Assembly: GCF_049686335.1 (NCBI RefSeq)
Contig: NZ_JBAVHX010000034.1
Coordinates: 124,001 to 188,000 of the forward strand
Source: Buttiauxella sp049686335
Lineage (GTDB): Bacteria; Pseudomonadota; Gammaproteobacteria; Enterobacterales; Enterobacteriaceae
Length of the DNA stretch: 64,000 bases
Direction: 5' to 3'
Position numbers and translations under genes: made by a program. Of the stretch, positions 8,921 to 17,472 are shown one piece after another. The notes under the pieces were generated by a model. It ran no database searches, was not told the origin of the DNA, and saw nothing but the letters and a program-made list of their open reading frames with translations. Each line of letters opens with the position of its first letter. Position 1 is the first letter of the stretch.

Positions 8921-8947
8921 TTATCGGCGTAGCGCATGAGAACTTTA
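8921..8947 (-). promoter_or_regulatory. FliA (sigma-28) promoter of pdeH
   Basis: On the minus strand TAAAGTTC is followed after exactly 11 bases by GCCGATAA. The sigma-28 consensus is TAAAGTTT-N11-GCCGATAA, so 15 of 16 positions match. It points at pdeH, a class 3 flagellar gene in E. coli. Confidence 0.9.
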
Positions 8948-9023
8948 TGTTCGCTTTGAGTACAACATCAATGAAAGAGAGTTCGTTCACATTGGCAATA
9001 AACTGCCTTAGCTCAAAGTTTTC

Positions 9024-9038
9024 CGAAACAACGTTTTA
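9024..9038. promoter_or_regulatory. KdgR-like operator upstream of kdgK
   Basis: CGAAACAACGTTTTA resembles the KdgR consensus core TGAAACANTGTTTCA at most positions and is roughly palindromic. It lies about 67 bp before kdgK, which KdgR represses in enterobacteria. Assignment is by eye. Confidence 0.5.
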
Positions 9039-9105
9039 AATTGTTTGACTCGTTTTTGGCCGACCAGCAAACTAACGTTAATTTCATTAATTCAGGTTTA
9101 CTGCT

Positions 9106-10038
9106 ATGCCAACGCGCAAAATCGCCGTCATCGGTGAATGTATGATTGAACTGTCGCAAAAAGGTGCGGAAGTTAGCCGCGGCTTTGGTGGCGACACCCT
9201 TAACACCTCTGTTTACATCGCTCGTCAGGTTGATGCTGACGCGCTGGAAGTCCATTACGTTACGGCGTTGGGCGAAGATAACTTCAGCCAACAAATGCTC
9301 GACGCATGGCAGCAAGAAAACGTACACACCGAACTGACACAGCGCCTGGAACACCGTTTACCGGGTCTGTATTACATCGAAACTGACTCGACTGGCGAGC
9401 GTACTTTCTACTACTGGCGCAACGAAGCCGCAGCCCGTTTCTGGCTGGAGAGCGAGCAAGCGCAAGCCATCTGTGCAGAACTGGCTCAGTTCGACTATCT
9501 GTACCTGAGCGGGATTAGCCTCGCTATCCTCAATGCCGCGAGCCGTGAAAAGCTGATGGCGTTGCTGACTCAGTGCCGCGCGAACGGCTGCAAAGTTATC
9601 TTCGATAACAACTATCGTCCGCGTCTGTGGGCAAGCCGTGAAGAGACTCAGCAGGTTTACCAGCAGATGCTGGCCTGCACCGACATCGCGTTCCTGACGC
9701 TGGATGACGAAGACCTGCTGTGGGGCGAGAAGCCAGTTGAAGAAGTGATTCACCGTACTCAGGCGGCTGGCGTGCGTGAAGTGGTTATCAAGCGTGGCGC
9801 AGATTCTTGCCTGGTGGCGATTCAGGGTGAAACGACATTAGAAGTGCCAGCAGTAAAACTGCCGAAAGAAAAAGTTATCGATACCACGGCGGCAGGTGAC
9901 TCTTTCAGCGCAGGTTATCTGGCAGTGCGTTTAACTGGCGGAAGTGCTGAAGAAGCGGCAAAACGTGGACATTTGACCGCGAGCACCGTGATTCAGTATC
10001 GCGGCGCGATCATCCCGAAAGAAGCCATGCCCGCTTAA
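9106..10038 (+). CDS. kdgK: 2-dehydro-3-deoxygluconokinase
   Basis: The 310-residue protein is a PfkB/ribokinase-family sugar kinase that phosphorylates 2-keto-3-deoxygluconate with ATP to KDPG, feeding pectin and hexuronate breakdown into the Entner-Doudoroff aldolase step. The N-terminal GGDTLNTSVYIAR is the sugar-binding PfkB signature 1 region; the C-terminal DTTAAGDSFSAGYL is signature 2, with Asp as catalytic base and the GAGD-like anion hole. Sequence matches E. coli KdgK almost throughout. It is divergent from pdeH, has a KdgR-like box upstream and ends at a palindromic repeat shared with convergent yhjJ. Confidence 0.95.
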   Translation: MPTRKIAVIGECMIELSQKGAEVSRGFGGDTLNTSVYIARQVDADALEVHYVTALGEDNFSQQMLDAWQQENVHTELTQRLEHRLPGLYYIETDSTGERTFYYWRNEAAARFWLESEQAQAICAELAQFDYLYLSGISLAILNAASREKLMALLTQCRANGCKVIFDNNYRPRLWASREETQQVYQQMLACTDIAFLTLDDEDLLWGEKPVEEVIHRTQAAGVREVVIKRGADSCLVAIQGETTLEVPAVKLPKEKVIDTTAAGDSFSAGYLAVRLTGGSAEEAAKRGHLTASTVIQYRGAIIPKEAMPA

Positions 10039-10042
10039 AACA

Positions 10043-10197
10043 ACCCTCACCCCGACCCTCTCCCTGAGGGAGAGGGAGAAATCAATTCAATCCCCTCTTT
10101 TGAGGGAGAGGGAGAAACCGATTCAATCCCCTCTTCTGAGGGAGAGGGAGAAACCGATTCAATCCCCTCTCCTGAGGGAGAGGGTTAGGGTGAGGGC
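10043..10197. repeat. Modular CCCTCTCCC/GGGAGAGGG palindromic repeat, copy A
   Basis: An outer inverted repeat (CCCTCACCC at the left, GGGTGAGGG at the right) encloses four hairpin modules of the form CCCCTCT-N-GAGGGAGAGGG. Successive modules are separated by a GAGAAACCGATTCAAT-type linker, giving a 36-bp period. It fills the whole space between convergent kdgK and yhjJ and could end transcription from both sides. Confidence 0.85.
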
Positions 10198-10202
10198 AAA
10201 TA

Positions 10203-11687
10203 TTACTGCGCTGGCGGAATATCCGACACGTCCTGCTTCGGTTCATCCGTTAACGGAAGCGCCTTAGACGGAACCATCACTTTATCCCACGTCGCTTGCA
10301 GATCCTTCATGTTGAACTCAGGTTCGCCTTTTGGCTGCAACAGCACTAATGCCATTTCTTGCGACAACTGCTGACGCAAATCCTGATTCAGCGAGCTTAA
10401 GGTCAGGCTGTTCAGGAAGTCGCCGCGCAGTTTCTGATACTGCTCCGGCGCGATATCTACCACCTGGTTTTGCAGCGAGCGCATACGCTGGCTAATCAAC
10501 ACATCGGTATCCGTACGCGCGTAAGTGGCGAATAGCTTGGCAAGTTCAGCTTTTTTCTGCGCCACCAGCCCATCAAACTCTGCCTGGGAAAGCCCTTTAT
10601 CACGCACGTTCACCAGCTCTTTGCCGACGTTCGCCAGATTCGCGTTTAGCTTATCGTTTGGTGACTCAAGGTTAATGCCACACTGCGCACGCTGATACAG
10701 CACGCGGCAATCGAAGCTCAGATTGAGGTCTTTGGTGTTCTGCTTGCTAAGGTTCTGCTGCACATGCCAGAACAGCGCTTCACGGGCGAGGTCAGCACGC
10801 CAGTAACGCAGCAGCGCAGAGGATTCACGGATAGGCTGCCAGGAGTTGTCCCACATCAGTGAGAGGCGGTCCTGACTCACGCTATCAGTCATCAAACTCA
10901 CGGGAACGCGCTTGAGAGGAGAAAGGGTCGCAACCGGTGCGGGAGTTTCACGTTTGCCGGTCAGCGCGCCAAACGTTTTGTTGATTTGATCGGCAACGCT
11001 TCGGCTGTCTACGTTACCGACGACAATCAACGTCATCGCGTCAGGGGTGTACCATTTCTTGTAGAACTGGCTCAGTTGTTCGTTATCAACTGGCTGTTTG
11101 AGATCTTCTGCCGGGTCATGGCCCAACAGCGTGGAACCTTGCAAGCGATAGCGCCACCAGTTGTCTTTGGTGTCCATCGGCCAGGTTGCCACCATATCCT
11201 GAGTTTGCAGCGCAACGTTCACCGTTTCTGGGGTGACAGACGTTTTACCGGTGCTTTCAGAAAGATAAACCAGCGCTTCTTTAAGCAAATCATTGCGGTT
11301 ATTAGGCAGGCTGAGATTAAACAGCGTGAAGTCATAGGAGACAACCGCTGGAGGCAGAGGACGCTGCGGGTCCACACTTTGCTGCCAGAGTGAGCGTACC
11401 TGCAATGGCTGCAAGCTACCGCTTTGTGTAAGTGCCAGGCGAGGTAAGAAGTGGCTAAAGCCGCTCTGCTGGGTGGTCTCAGTCAATGAGCCCGTATTGA
11501 CCAACAGACGAATTTCAATACGATCGCTTGGGCGTTGAGGTGTGGCCAGGACTTGCCATTGAAAACCATTGGCCAGCGTACCTTGCTGCCAGGCTGGATC
11601 GGGCTGTAGTGCTTCTGCCTGCACATTACTGGCGGCGGCGACCAACAGCAATCCGCCAGCTAAGAGTCGAATTTTGGTGCCCTGCAT
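10203..11687 (-). CDS. yhjJ: M16-like periplasmic protein YhjJ, probably without protease activity
   Basis: The 494-residue protein has a signal peptide (cleavage likely after VQAEA, near residue 25) and the two-domain pitrilysin/M16 fold (EIRLLVNTGSLTE at the N-terminus and the M16C part with TLIVVGNVDSRSVADQI). In active M16 enzymes the motif HXXEH binds zinc; here the same place reads HFLPR at residues 79-83, so the zinc glutamate-histidine pair is gone. E. coli YhjJ is likewise described as a putative peptidase without known substrate. The family position suggests a binding or chaperone role in the periplasm. Single gene, convergent with kdgK. Confidence 0.88.
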   Translation of the reverse strand: MQGTKIRLLAGGLLLVAAASNVQAEALQPDPAWQQGTLANGFQWQVLATPQRPSDRIEIRLLVNTGSLTETTQQSGFSHFLPRLALTQSGSLQPLQVRSLWQQSVDPQRPLPPAVVSYDFTLFNLSLPNNRNDLLKEALVYLSESTGKTSVTPETVNVALQTQDMVATWPMDTKDNWWRYRLQGSTLLGHDPAEDLKQPVDNEQLSQFYKKWYTPDAMTLIVVGNVDSRSVADQINKTFGALTGKRETPAPVATLSPLKRVPVSLMTDSVSQDRLSLMWDNSWQPIRESSALLRYWRADLAREALFWHVQQNLSKQNTKDLNLSFDCRVLYQRAQCGINLESPNDKLNANLANVGKELVNVRDKGLSQAEFDGLVAQKKAELAKLFATYARTDTDVLISQRMRSLQNQVVDIAPEQYQKLRGDFLNSLTLSSLNQDLRQQLSQEMALVLLQPKGEPEFNMKDLQATWDKVMVPSKALPLTDEPKQDVSDIPPAQ

Positions 11688-11863
11688 GTTAACCCCTGGA
11701 AAACAATCCTGATTAAAAAGTGTAATGGTGACAAAAGATTACGCAAAAAAGCCACCACGGTGACAATTCACCACTCCGTTTGACCGCATCTTCGCGAAAA
11801 CGTCACTTTTAAAATGAAAAAAAACGCCAAAGAAGTTGGCTCAAGGGTCAATTATGCGCAGTA

Positions 11864-11892
11864 GCCCACAGCGAGGGCAAGTCGCTGTGGGC
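11864..11892 (-). terminator. Hairpin downstream of dctA
   Basis: An 11-bp perfect stem (GCCCACAGCGA at 11864-11874 with TCGCTGTGGGC at 11882-11892) lies 11 bp after the dctA stop codon. No clear T-run follows, so it may protect the mRNA 3' end as well as terminate. Confidence 0.65.
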
Positions 11893-11903
11893 AATTGAGG
11901 GGA

Positions 11904-13190
11904 TTAAGACGAGACTTCGCTCACTTTTTTCGCGGAATTTGGATTATTAAGCGTATCAACCAGCTGTTTCTCATCCAATTGTTTCACCCACTTAGCCACC
12001 ACAACCGTCGCGACACCGTTACCCACCAGGTTAGTCAGCGCACGCGCTTCTGACATAAAGCGGTCGATACCGAGAATCAACGCCAGGCCCGCGACCGGTA
12101 AATGTCCCACCGCTGAAATGGTGGCTGCCAGCACGATGAAACCGCTTCCCGTGACACCCGCCGCCCCTTTAGAGGAGAGCAGCAACACCACCAGCAGTGT
12201 GATTTGATGGAAAATATCCATATGACTGTTGGTCGCCTGGGCGATAAACACCGCAGCCATGGTGAGATAAATCGATGTGCCATCGAGGTTAAACGAGTAT
12301 CCGGTCGGGATAACCAGCCCGACAACTGATTTACGACAGCCGAGTTTCTCCATTTTATCGAGCATTCTTGGCAGCGCGGATTCAGATGAAGATGTGCCGA
12401 GCACGATCAGCAGCTCTTCTTTGATATAGCGGATAAATTTGAAGATGCTGAAACCCGTCATCCGGGCAATGGAACCCAGCACGACAACCACAAACAGAAT
12501 ACAGGTGATATAGAAGCAGATAATCAACTGGCCAAGCTGAACCAGCGACCCGACGCCATATTTACCAATGGTAAATGCCATGGCACCGAAAGCACCGATT
12601 GGCGCAAGGCGCATGATCATATTGATGATGCCGAAGATGACCTGCGAGAAGCTTTCAATGACGTTGAAAATCAGTTGGCCTTTGTGGCCCAGACGGTGCA
12701 ACGCAAAACCAAACAGCACTGCAAACAGCAGCACCTGCAGGATATTGCCGCTGGCGAATGCGCCAATTACGCTACCCGGAATCACATCCAGTAAGAATGC
12801 GACCACGCCTTGCTGCTGTGCTTGTTCGGCATACATTGCCACGGCTTTCGCATCAAGCGTTGCCGGGTCAACGTTCATGCCAGCCCCTGGCTGGAGCAGG
12901 TTGACGACAATCAAGCCAATAATCAGCGCAACGGTGCTGACCACTTCGAAATAAAGCAACGCCACAGCACCCGTGCGGCCGACAGCTTTCATGCTTTCCA
13001 TGCCCGCGATGCCCGTCACTACCGTACAGAAGATAACCGGCGCAATAATCATTTTAATCAGTTTAACGAACGCGTCGCCGAGCGGTTTCATCTGTGCGCC
13101 TATTTCCGGGTAAAAATGACCCAGCAGGATACCGACGGCGATCGCCGTGAGAACCTGGAAGTAGAGGCTTTTAAAGAGAGAGAGTTTCAT
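11904..13190 (-). CDS. dctA: C4-dicarboxylate:proton symporter DctA
   Basis: The 428-residue product matches E. coli DctA in length and nearly in sequence. It is a DAACS (glutamate transporter-type) symporter of the inner membrane importing succinate, fumarate, malate and aspartate under aerobic conditions. The serine-rich re-entrant loop GTSSSESALPRM, the TGYSFNLDGTSIYLTM helix and the SKGAAGVTGSGF loop are all visible; these carry the substrate- and cation-binding residues. I take the ATG at 13190, preceded by AAGGA with 6-nt spacing, in place of a longer reading with 33 unrelated residues. In E. coli it is under CRP and DcuSR control; I saw no certain site here. Confidence 0.95.
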   Translation of the reverse strand: MKLSLFKSLYFQVLTAIAVGILLGHFYPEIGAQMKPLGDAFVKLIKMIIAPVIFCTVVTGIAGMESMKAVGRTGAVALLYFEVVSTVALIIGLIVVNLLQPGAGMNVDPATLDAKAVAMYAEQAQQQGVVAFLLDVIPGSVIGAFASGNILQVLLFAVLFGFALHRLGHKGQLIFNVIESFSQVIFGIINMIMRLAPIGAFGAMAFTIGKYGVGSLVQLGQLIICFYITCILFVVVVLGSIARMTGFSIFKFIRYIKEELLIVLGTSSSESALPRMLDKMEKLGCRKSVVGLVIPTGYSFNLDGTSIYLTMAAVFIAQATNSHMDIFHQITLLVVLLLSSKGAAGVTGSGFIVLAATISAVGHLPVAGLALILGIDRFMSEARALTNLVGNGVATVVVAKWVKQLDEKQLVDTLNNPNSAKKVSEVSS

Positions 13191-13365
13191 AGCGTGTCCT
13201 TGAGAGGTAGAAATTCCGCAGTGCCGCAGGATTGGCCATTGGCCTGCGGCAGCAAAAATAACACCCACAAAAACACTCAAAAGTGACACAGCGCTGATTT
13301 GTAGACAAAATTGTTAAATAATTGAGCTGACTCGCGCCAGCCCAATAACATTTGCAACAACTAAT

Positions 13366-15375
13366 TTACTGAGAAGCGGCGGATAAGTACTGCGCATCAA
13401 ACTCTTTAAGAGTCAGTGCTCTGGAGAAAAGATAACCCTGGGCAAGGGTCACGCCCTCGTTTAACAGCCAGTCGCACTGCGCCTGATTTTCAACGCCTTC
13501 CGCCACCAGTTTCAGACCAAGTGTGTTCGCCATCCCGATAATCACGCCCGCCATGGCGTTGTCTTCCGGCAGGCCATCAACAAAGCTCTTATCGAGTTTC
13601 AGCACATCCACAGGCAGCGATTTCAGGTGATGTAAATGGCGCAGACTGGCATAACCCATACCAAAGTCATCCAGCGCAATTCGCACCCCCGCTTTGCGTA
13701 ACGGACGCAAAATACTGACCGCTTTTTTCGGATCATCAATGTTATGACTTTCCGTGACCTCGAGAATTAACATCCCTGGCTGGATACGGTAGCGCGCCAT
13801 CAACTCCAGCAATGACGAGCCCATTTCTTCGTGCAGTAATTGATGTGCGGAGACATTCACACATAACGGCATAGTGATGCCCTGGCTTTGCCAGCCAGCC
13901 AGCACGCGGCAGGATTCTTCAAGGATCCAGTTGCCAATCGTGAACATCAAACCGCAATCTTCGATACGTTCAATCAAGCCTTCCGGCAACGCCCAACTGC
14001 CATCTGGCTGCTTCATACGCAGTAACACTTCGGCGCTGACTACTTCCCGGGTACGCAAATTGACCTGCGGTTGCAGCCAAATCGCGAACTGATGATTGTC
14101 TAAAGCCGCCAGCAAATCATGTTCTTGCGTTAGATAGCGCTGCGCAATTTCCATCTGTTCAGGGTCAAAGAATTGAATCTGATTTTTGCCATGGCGACGG
14201 GCAGAAAACGCAGCGGAAACCGCACGGCGATACAACTGTTCGGCGCTCAGCCCACCGTGATACATCGCAATTCCGATGCTGGCAGTCGGTTTGAGAGAAA
14301 TGGTCTGAAGCGGCAGTTTCTCGTTGAATACTGCGATAATCTGCTTCGCCAACGCCATCGCCTGCCATGCATCCTGAATGCCATGAGCAATAATGCCGAA
14401 GTCGTTGCCACTGAGCTGGGCCAACACCATATTCGGCGGCAGGACACCTTTGATTTTCTCGACCAGCGTCAGCAGCAGCATTTCGCGCTGCTCTTCGTTA
14501 AGCACGCCGGCGCTGTCTTGCAAAGTCTCGCTGGCAATCACGATCAACGCGTTCTTGTTATCGCTGGCGGTCAGCTGCTCCAGCAAAGCGAGTAACAGCG
14601 CTTTATTGGGCAACTCAGTCAGAGTATTTCGGGTGCTCATCGCACTCATTTCGTCATGCATCCGCAGCGACATTTGTTGGTTGCGGTTATAGCTGCGCAC
14701 CAGCATGCCTATCTCATCATCGTGATGAAGAGGAGGCAGACTGAGTTGATGAGTCGCCGCGTCATGCGGGCTGAGGCTGTCGAGTTCACGGGCGATTTTT
14801 CGCAGAGGGTGAACAATTAAACGGTTAATCGACCAGCTAATCGCTACTGATAAAATCAGCGCCAGCAGCAGATACGTCGTCAGTAAGGTCGAAATCGTAC
14901 TAATGATGAATTTATACATCCGCCACGAGTCCGCTTGCAGCACCAGATAAGCCAGCGGCTGCGGATTGGCCGGGCGCTCCAGTGAATACAGCGGTAAGGA
15001 AATCTGCACCGGAAGTTCAAACAGGCGCGCAATCCACACAGGGATCGTGCGTTCCGGGGTAAATCGCTGGCGTAACGCCTGGAATTGGTTCGGCAGAACG
15101 ACATCCGCCCGGCTGATAATCCCGGAAGGTTGAATTTGGTTCAGGATGGATTCTGCCTGAGGAATATCGGCCCGCAGGATAGCTTCAGACAGCGGAATAC
15201 GCACCGAATGGGCGATTTTCTCCATCTGGCTGGCTGTGTCGTAGCGGCTTTGCTGCACAAAGTGAAAAAGCTGAACCACAATAAAAATGAAAATAAACAG
15301 CAAAGCGACGGCTGACACCATCGCCATTTGTTTAATCGTTAATGAACGACTGACTCGCAAACTTACACTCCGCAA
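13366..15375 (-). CDS. pdeK: Membrane-bound c-di-GMP phosphodiesterase PdeK (HAMP-GGDEF-EAL)
   Basis: The 669-residue protein has two membrane helices (about 16-38 and 150-178) around a periplasmic sensor segment, a HAMP stretch, a GGDEF-like domain and a C-terminal EAL domain. The GGDEF motif is degenerate (SGNDF near residue 325), so cyclase activity is unlikely. The EAL part keeps its landmarks: SAEVLLRM, CVNVSAHQL, LILEVTES, IALDDFGMGY, VLKLDKSF and LVAEGVEN. It therefore most likely degrades c-di-GMP. In E. coli, YhjK/PdeK sits beside the cellulose genes, as it does here, suggesting local tuning of BcsA. Confidence 0.88.
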   Translation of the reverse strand: MRSVSLRVSRSLTIKQMAMVSAVALLFIFIFIVVQLFHFVQQSRYDTASQMEKIAHSVRIPLSEAILRADIPQAESILNQIQPSGIISRADVVLPNQFQALRQRFTPERTIPVWIARLFELPVQISLPLYSLERPANPQPLAYLVLQADSWRMYKFIISTISTLLTTYLLLALILSVAISWSINRLIVHPLRKIARELDSLSPHDAATHQLSLPPLHHDDEIGMLVRSYNRNQQMSLRMHDEMSAMSTRNTLTELPNKALLLALLEQLTASDNKNALIVIASETLQDSAGVLNEEQREMLLLTLVEKIKGVLPPNMVLAQLSGNDFGIIAHGIQDAWQAMALAKQIIAVFNEKLPLQTISLKPTASIGIAMYHGGLSAEQLYRRAVSAAFSARRHGKNQIQFFDPEQMEIAQRYLTQEHDLLAALDNHQFAIWLQPQVNLRTREVVSAEVLLRMKQPDGSWALPEGLIERIEDCGLMFTIGNWILEESCRVLAGWQSQGITMPLCVNVSAHQLLHEEMGSSLLELMARYRIQPGMLILEVTESHNIDDPKKAVSILRPLRKAGVRIALDDFGMGYASLRHLHHLKSLPVDVLKLDKSFVDGLPEDNAMAGVIIGMANTLGLKLVAEGVENQAQCDWLLNEGVTLAQGYLFSRALTLKEFDAQYLSAASQ

Positions 15376-15434
15376 TGACTGGGCTTACTGAACTTGCTCT
15401 TATGCAGGCTGAGTATACTTCATTGTGGTGGATT

Positions 15435-15791
15435 TTAGGCTTGAGAAACCGAAACTGCCGCGAGCGTATCCAGAATAAGAGTGAGTACGTCGTCGGTATT
15501 ATGCGTGAACTCGTTATTCCAAAAGCGCAGTACCCGCCAGCCTCTTAGCTCCAGCCATAATGTCCGGCTCTCATCGTAACGATGACTTTCGCTGTGCTGC
15601 CCGCCGTCCAGTTCGATAATGACTTTGGGTCGTAAGCAGGCGAAGTCGACAATAAACGGACCGACAGGATGCTGGCGCCTGAATTTGTAATTGGAAAAAT
15701 GTCTGTTTCTTAGCAGCCGCCACAGCAATTGTTCCTGGGGCGTCATGGTTTGGCGCAATGTTTTAACGTAGGTTTTGGTTTTTTTATTCAT
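15435..15791 (-). CDS. DUF559 / VSR-like endonuclease domain protein
   Basis: This 118-residue protein belongs to the DUF559 family, a PD-(D/E)XK nuclease fold related to very-short-patch repair endonucleases. The order is typical: an N-terminal RQTMTPQEQLLWRLLRNR helix, FRRQHPVGPFIVDFACL with the metal aspartate, then VIIELDGGQH with the E-x-D-GGQH pattern, and ERGWRVLRFWN-like strand LRGWRVLRFWNNE. I start it at MNKKTKTY (15791), which gives the usual family length; the longer frame runs back into the neighbouring repeat. Function in the cell is unknown; such genes spread widely and often lie near mobile or variable loci. Here it separates pdeK from the cellulose operon. Confidence 0.8.
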   Translation of the reverse strand: MNKKTKTYVKTLRQTMTPQEQLLWRLLRNRHFSNYKFRRQHPVGPFIVDFACLRPKVIIELDGGQHSESHRYDESRTLWLELRGWRVLRFWNNEFTHNTDDVLTLILDTLAAVSVSQA

Positions 15792-15861
15792 TGCGGGATG
15801 CTGGCGGTTTTTTGGGGTTTTGTCAGATTGCGCGAGGAATTTTGGAAAGTGCCTCGAGAAA

Positions 15862-15980
15862 ACAACCCTCATCCCGGCCTTCTCCCTGAGGGAGAAGGAG
15901 CTAAAAATCCCCTCTCCTGGGGAGGTACGGGGAGAAACGGTTTATTCCCTCTCCTGGGGGAGAGGGCCAGGGTGAGGGCG
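15862..15980. repeat. Modular CCCTCTCCC/GGGAGAGGG palindromic repeat, copy B
   Basis: The element starts AACCCTCATCCC, has modules built on TTCTCCCTGAGGGAGAA and CCCCTCTCCTGGGG, and closes with GGGGGAGAGGGCCAGGGTGAGGG. It lies between the 3' end of bcsZ and the start of the DUF559 gene. Confidence 0.8.
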
Positions 15981-15997
15981 TCCCGCACCAACAATAA

Positions 15998-16996
15998 TCA
16001 CCTTACCGACAACGCCACCAGCATCTTCAAACTCGCCGAGTAGTAATCCTCTTGCGCAGTGATTTGCGGGTTCGCCACATTCGCAGGCTGGAGCACTAAA
16101 TCACGCACCGCCAGTAACCCGCCGTCCATCATGTACGGCGCGGTATCCCCCGTGGTGACATTCACCCACGCTGGAGTTTGCAAGCGACCGTAGCGCCCCC
16201 ACCAGGTTTTATAGACCTGCAACTCAGGGCTGCTGTGATTAAACCAGTAGACGTACAGCGGAACGCGGATCGCATCGTAACTAAAACGCGCCGGCCACTC
16301 TTTTGCTGGAACGGTACGGCCATCGGAATAGAGCGACACCCAGTCAGACGGAAGCTGCGGGCTGCCAAAGTGCATTTTCCCCAGTAACTTCTGCCCGTCA
16401 TTAATCAAATCTCGCCACACCGTTAAATGGCTGCGGTTCGCGAAATCCTGCCAGGCCGGAAAGATAAAATAGGAAGGGTTGAGATTCACGTAGCTGTTGA
16501 GGTTAAAACCTTTTGCTCCAGGCAACATCACCTGCATACCCGCAAAACGCACCACGTTATGCGCCACCAGCGCCTTCGTGATGGCATCGGACTCTTTGAG
16601 ATAATCCGGGTTCTGCCACTTGTTGCCCGCTTTTAATAGCGCCCAGGCGATAAAGGTATCGCCATCGACGGCATTGTTTTTATCGGTGATCGGCTGAGCT
16701 TCAACCGGGTTATATCGCCAATAGAACAGACCGTTTTCAGGGTTTTTCAGGGTTTTTCGCGTCCAGTTCCACATCTTATCAAAACTGGCGCGGTCATCAT
16801 TGCTCACTGCCATCATCATGGCAAAGCCCTGTCCTTCGGTATGGCTGACGTTTTTATTCCCGGTGTCGACAATGCGACCATCAGGCATTAAGAAACGAGA
16901 TTTATAGCTGTCCCATGCCGTGTCAGCCAGCGCTTGCTGGCTGAAAATCAAGGCAACCATTGCCACTATCAGCGTTTTGCATCGCTGCAACATCAA
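15998..16996 (-). CDS. bcsZ: Periplasmic endo-1,4-beta-glucanase BcsZ (GH8)
   Basis: The 332-residue product has a signal peptide (cleaved near QQALA-DTAW, residue 25) and a glycoside hydrolase family 8 domain. GH8 landmarks are visible: SHTEGQGFAMMMAV, carrying the general-acid glutamate, AVDGDTFIAWALL with the family aspartate, and FSYDAIRVPLYVYW near the C-terminal third. BcsZ trims cellulose strands in the periplasm and is needed for orderly export. It is the last gene of the operon, 6 bp after bcsD. It differs clearly from E. coli BcsZ and is 36 residues shorter, in line with a type I operon. Confidence 0.9.
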   Translation of the reverse strand: MMLQRCKTLIVAMVALIFSQQALADTAWDSYKSRFLMPDGRIVDTGNKNVSHTEGQGFAMMMAVSNDDRASFDKMWNWTRKTLKNPENGLFYWRYNPVEAQPITDKNNAVDGDTFIAWALLKAGNKWQNPDYLKESDAITKALVAHNVVRFAGMQVMLPGAKGFNLNSYVNLNPSYFIFPAWQDFANRSHLTVWRDLINDGQKLLGKMHFGSPQLPSDWVSLYSDGRTVPAKEWPARFSYDAIRVPLYVYWFNHSSPELQVYKTWWGRYGRLQTPAWVNVTTGDTAPYMMDGGLLAVRDLVLQPANVANPQITAQEDYYSASLKMLVALSVR

Positions 16997-17002
16997 AGCA
17001 CC

Positions 17003-17470
17003 TCATCGACTATTTTGATATCGAAAGTGTACCACTGTTGCTGACGGTGAAGACTCGCGCCACAGCGACACATGCGGTTTACCGCCCTGATCGCGTAACC
17101 AACGGGCGTATACTCCTTCCAGAACGGCACTGAAGGCATTATTCCAGGAAACCTGCTGCGCTTCGTCTGCGGGAACAGGCAAAGCCATGTGGCGAATAAG
17201 CATCGCGTTTTCACTGGCTTCGATATCAATATAGCCCCAGTTGAAACGGGCGAGCTGAACATTTATCTGTGATTCGAGTTCGCCCACAGTTCGCGCTAAT
17301 GCCAACGGGTGACGCTCGGCCAGCGTCTCACCCATTTGTATCAGAAACGGACGGCTTTCCGCCTCGCCGGCATTCGCCACCATGCTATCAATCATGATGT
17401 GGAGCAAAGAGAACCAGCCGGGTTGTGTCTGCTGATTCTGAAAGTACTGCAACAACTGCGCGTCATTCAT
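17003..17470 (-). CDS. bcsD: Cellulose synthase subunit BcsD
   Basis: The 155-residue protein matches the BcsD family: a helical, soluble periplasmic protein with the WFSLLHIMIDSMVANAGEAESRPFLIQMGE segment and a conserved WGYIDIEA strand. In Komagataeibacter, BcsD forms octameric rings with inner channels and aligns export sites so that crystalline cellulose ribbons form. It has no signal peptide, as usual. The gene starts 2 bp after the bcsC stop codon. E. coli K-12 lacks bcsD, so this marks a type I operon. Confidence 0.9.
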   Translation of the reverse strand: MNDAQLLQYFQNQQTQPGWFSLLHIMIDSMVANAGEAESRPFLIQMGETLAERHPLALARTVGELESQINVQLARFNWGYIDIEASENAMLIRHMALPVPADEAQQVSWNNAFSAVLEGVYARWLRDQGGKPHVSLWRESSPSATVVHFRYQNSR

Positions 17471-17472
17471 GA

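Noticed and set aside
10043..10197. Regular 36-bp repeats resembling a CRISPR array
   Set aside because: The repeats are contiguous, with no unique spacers, and each is a hairpin module inside a larger palindrome. No cas genes are near, and four related copies sit at other gene ends.
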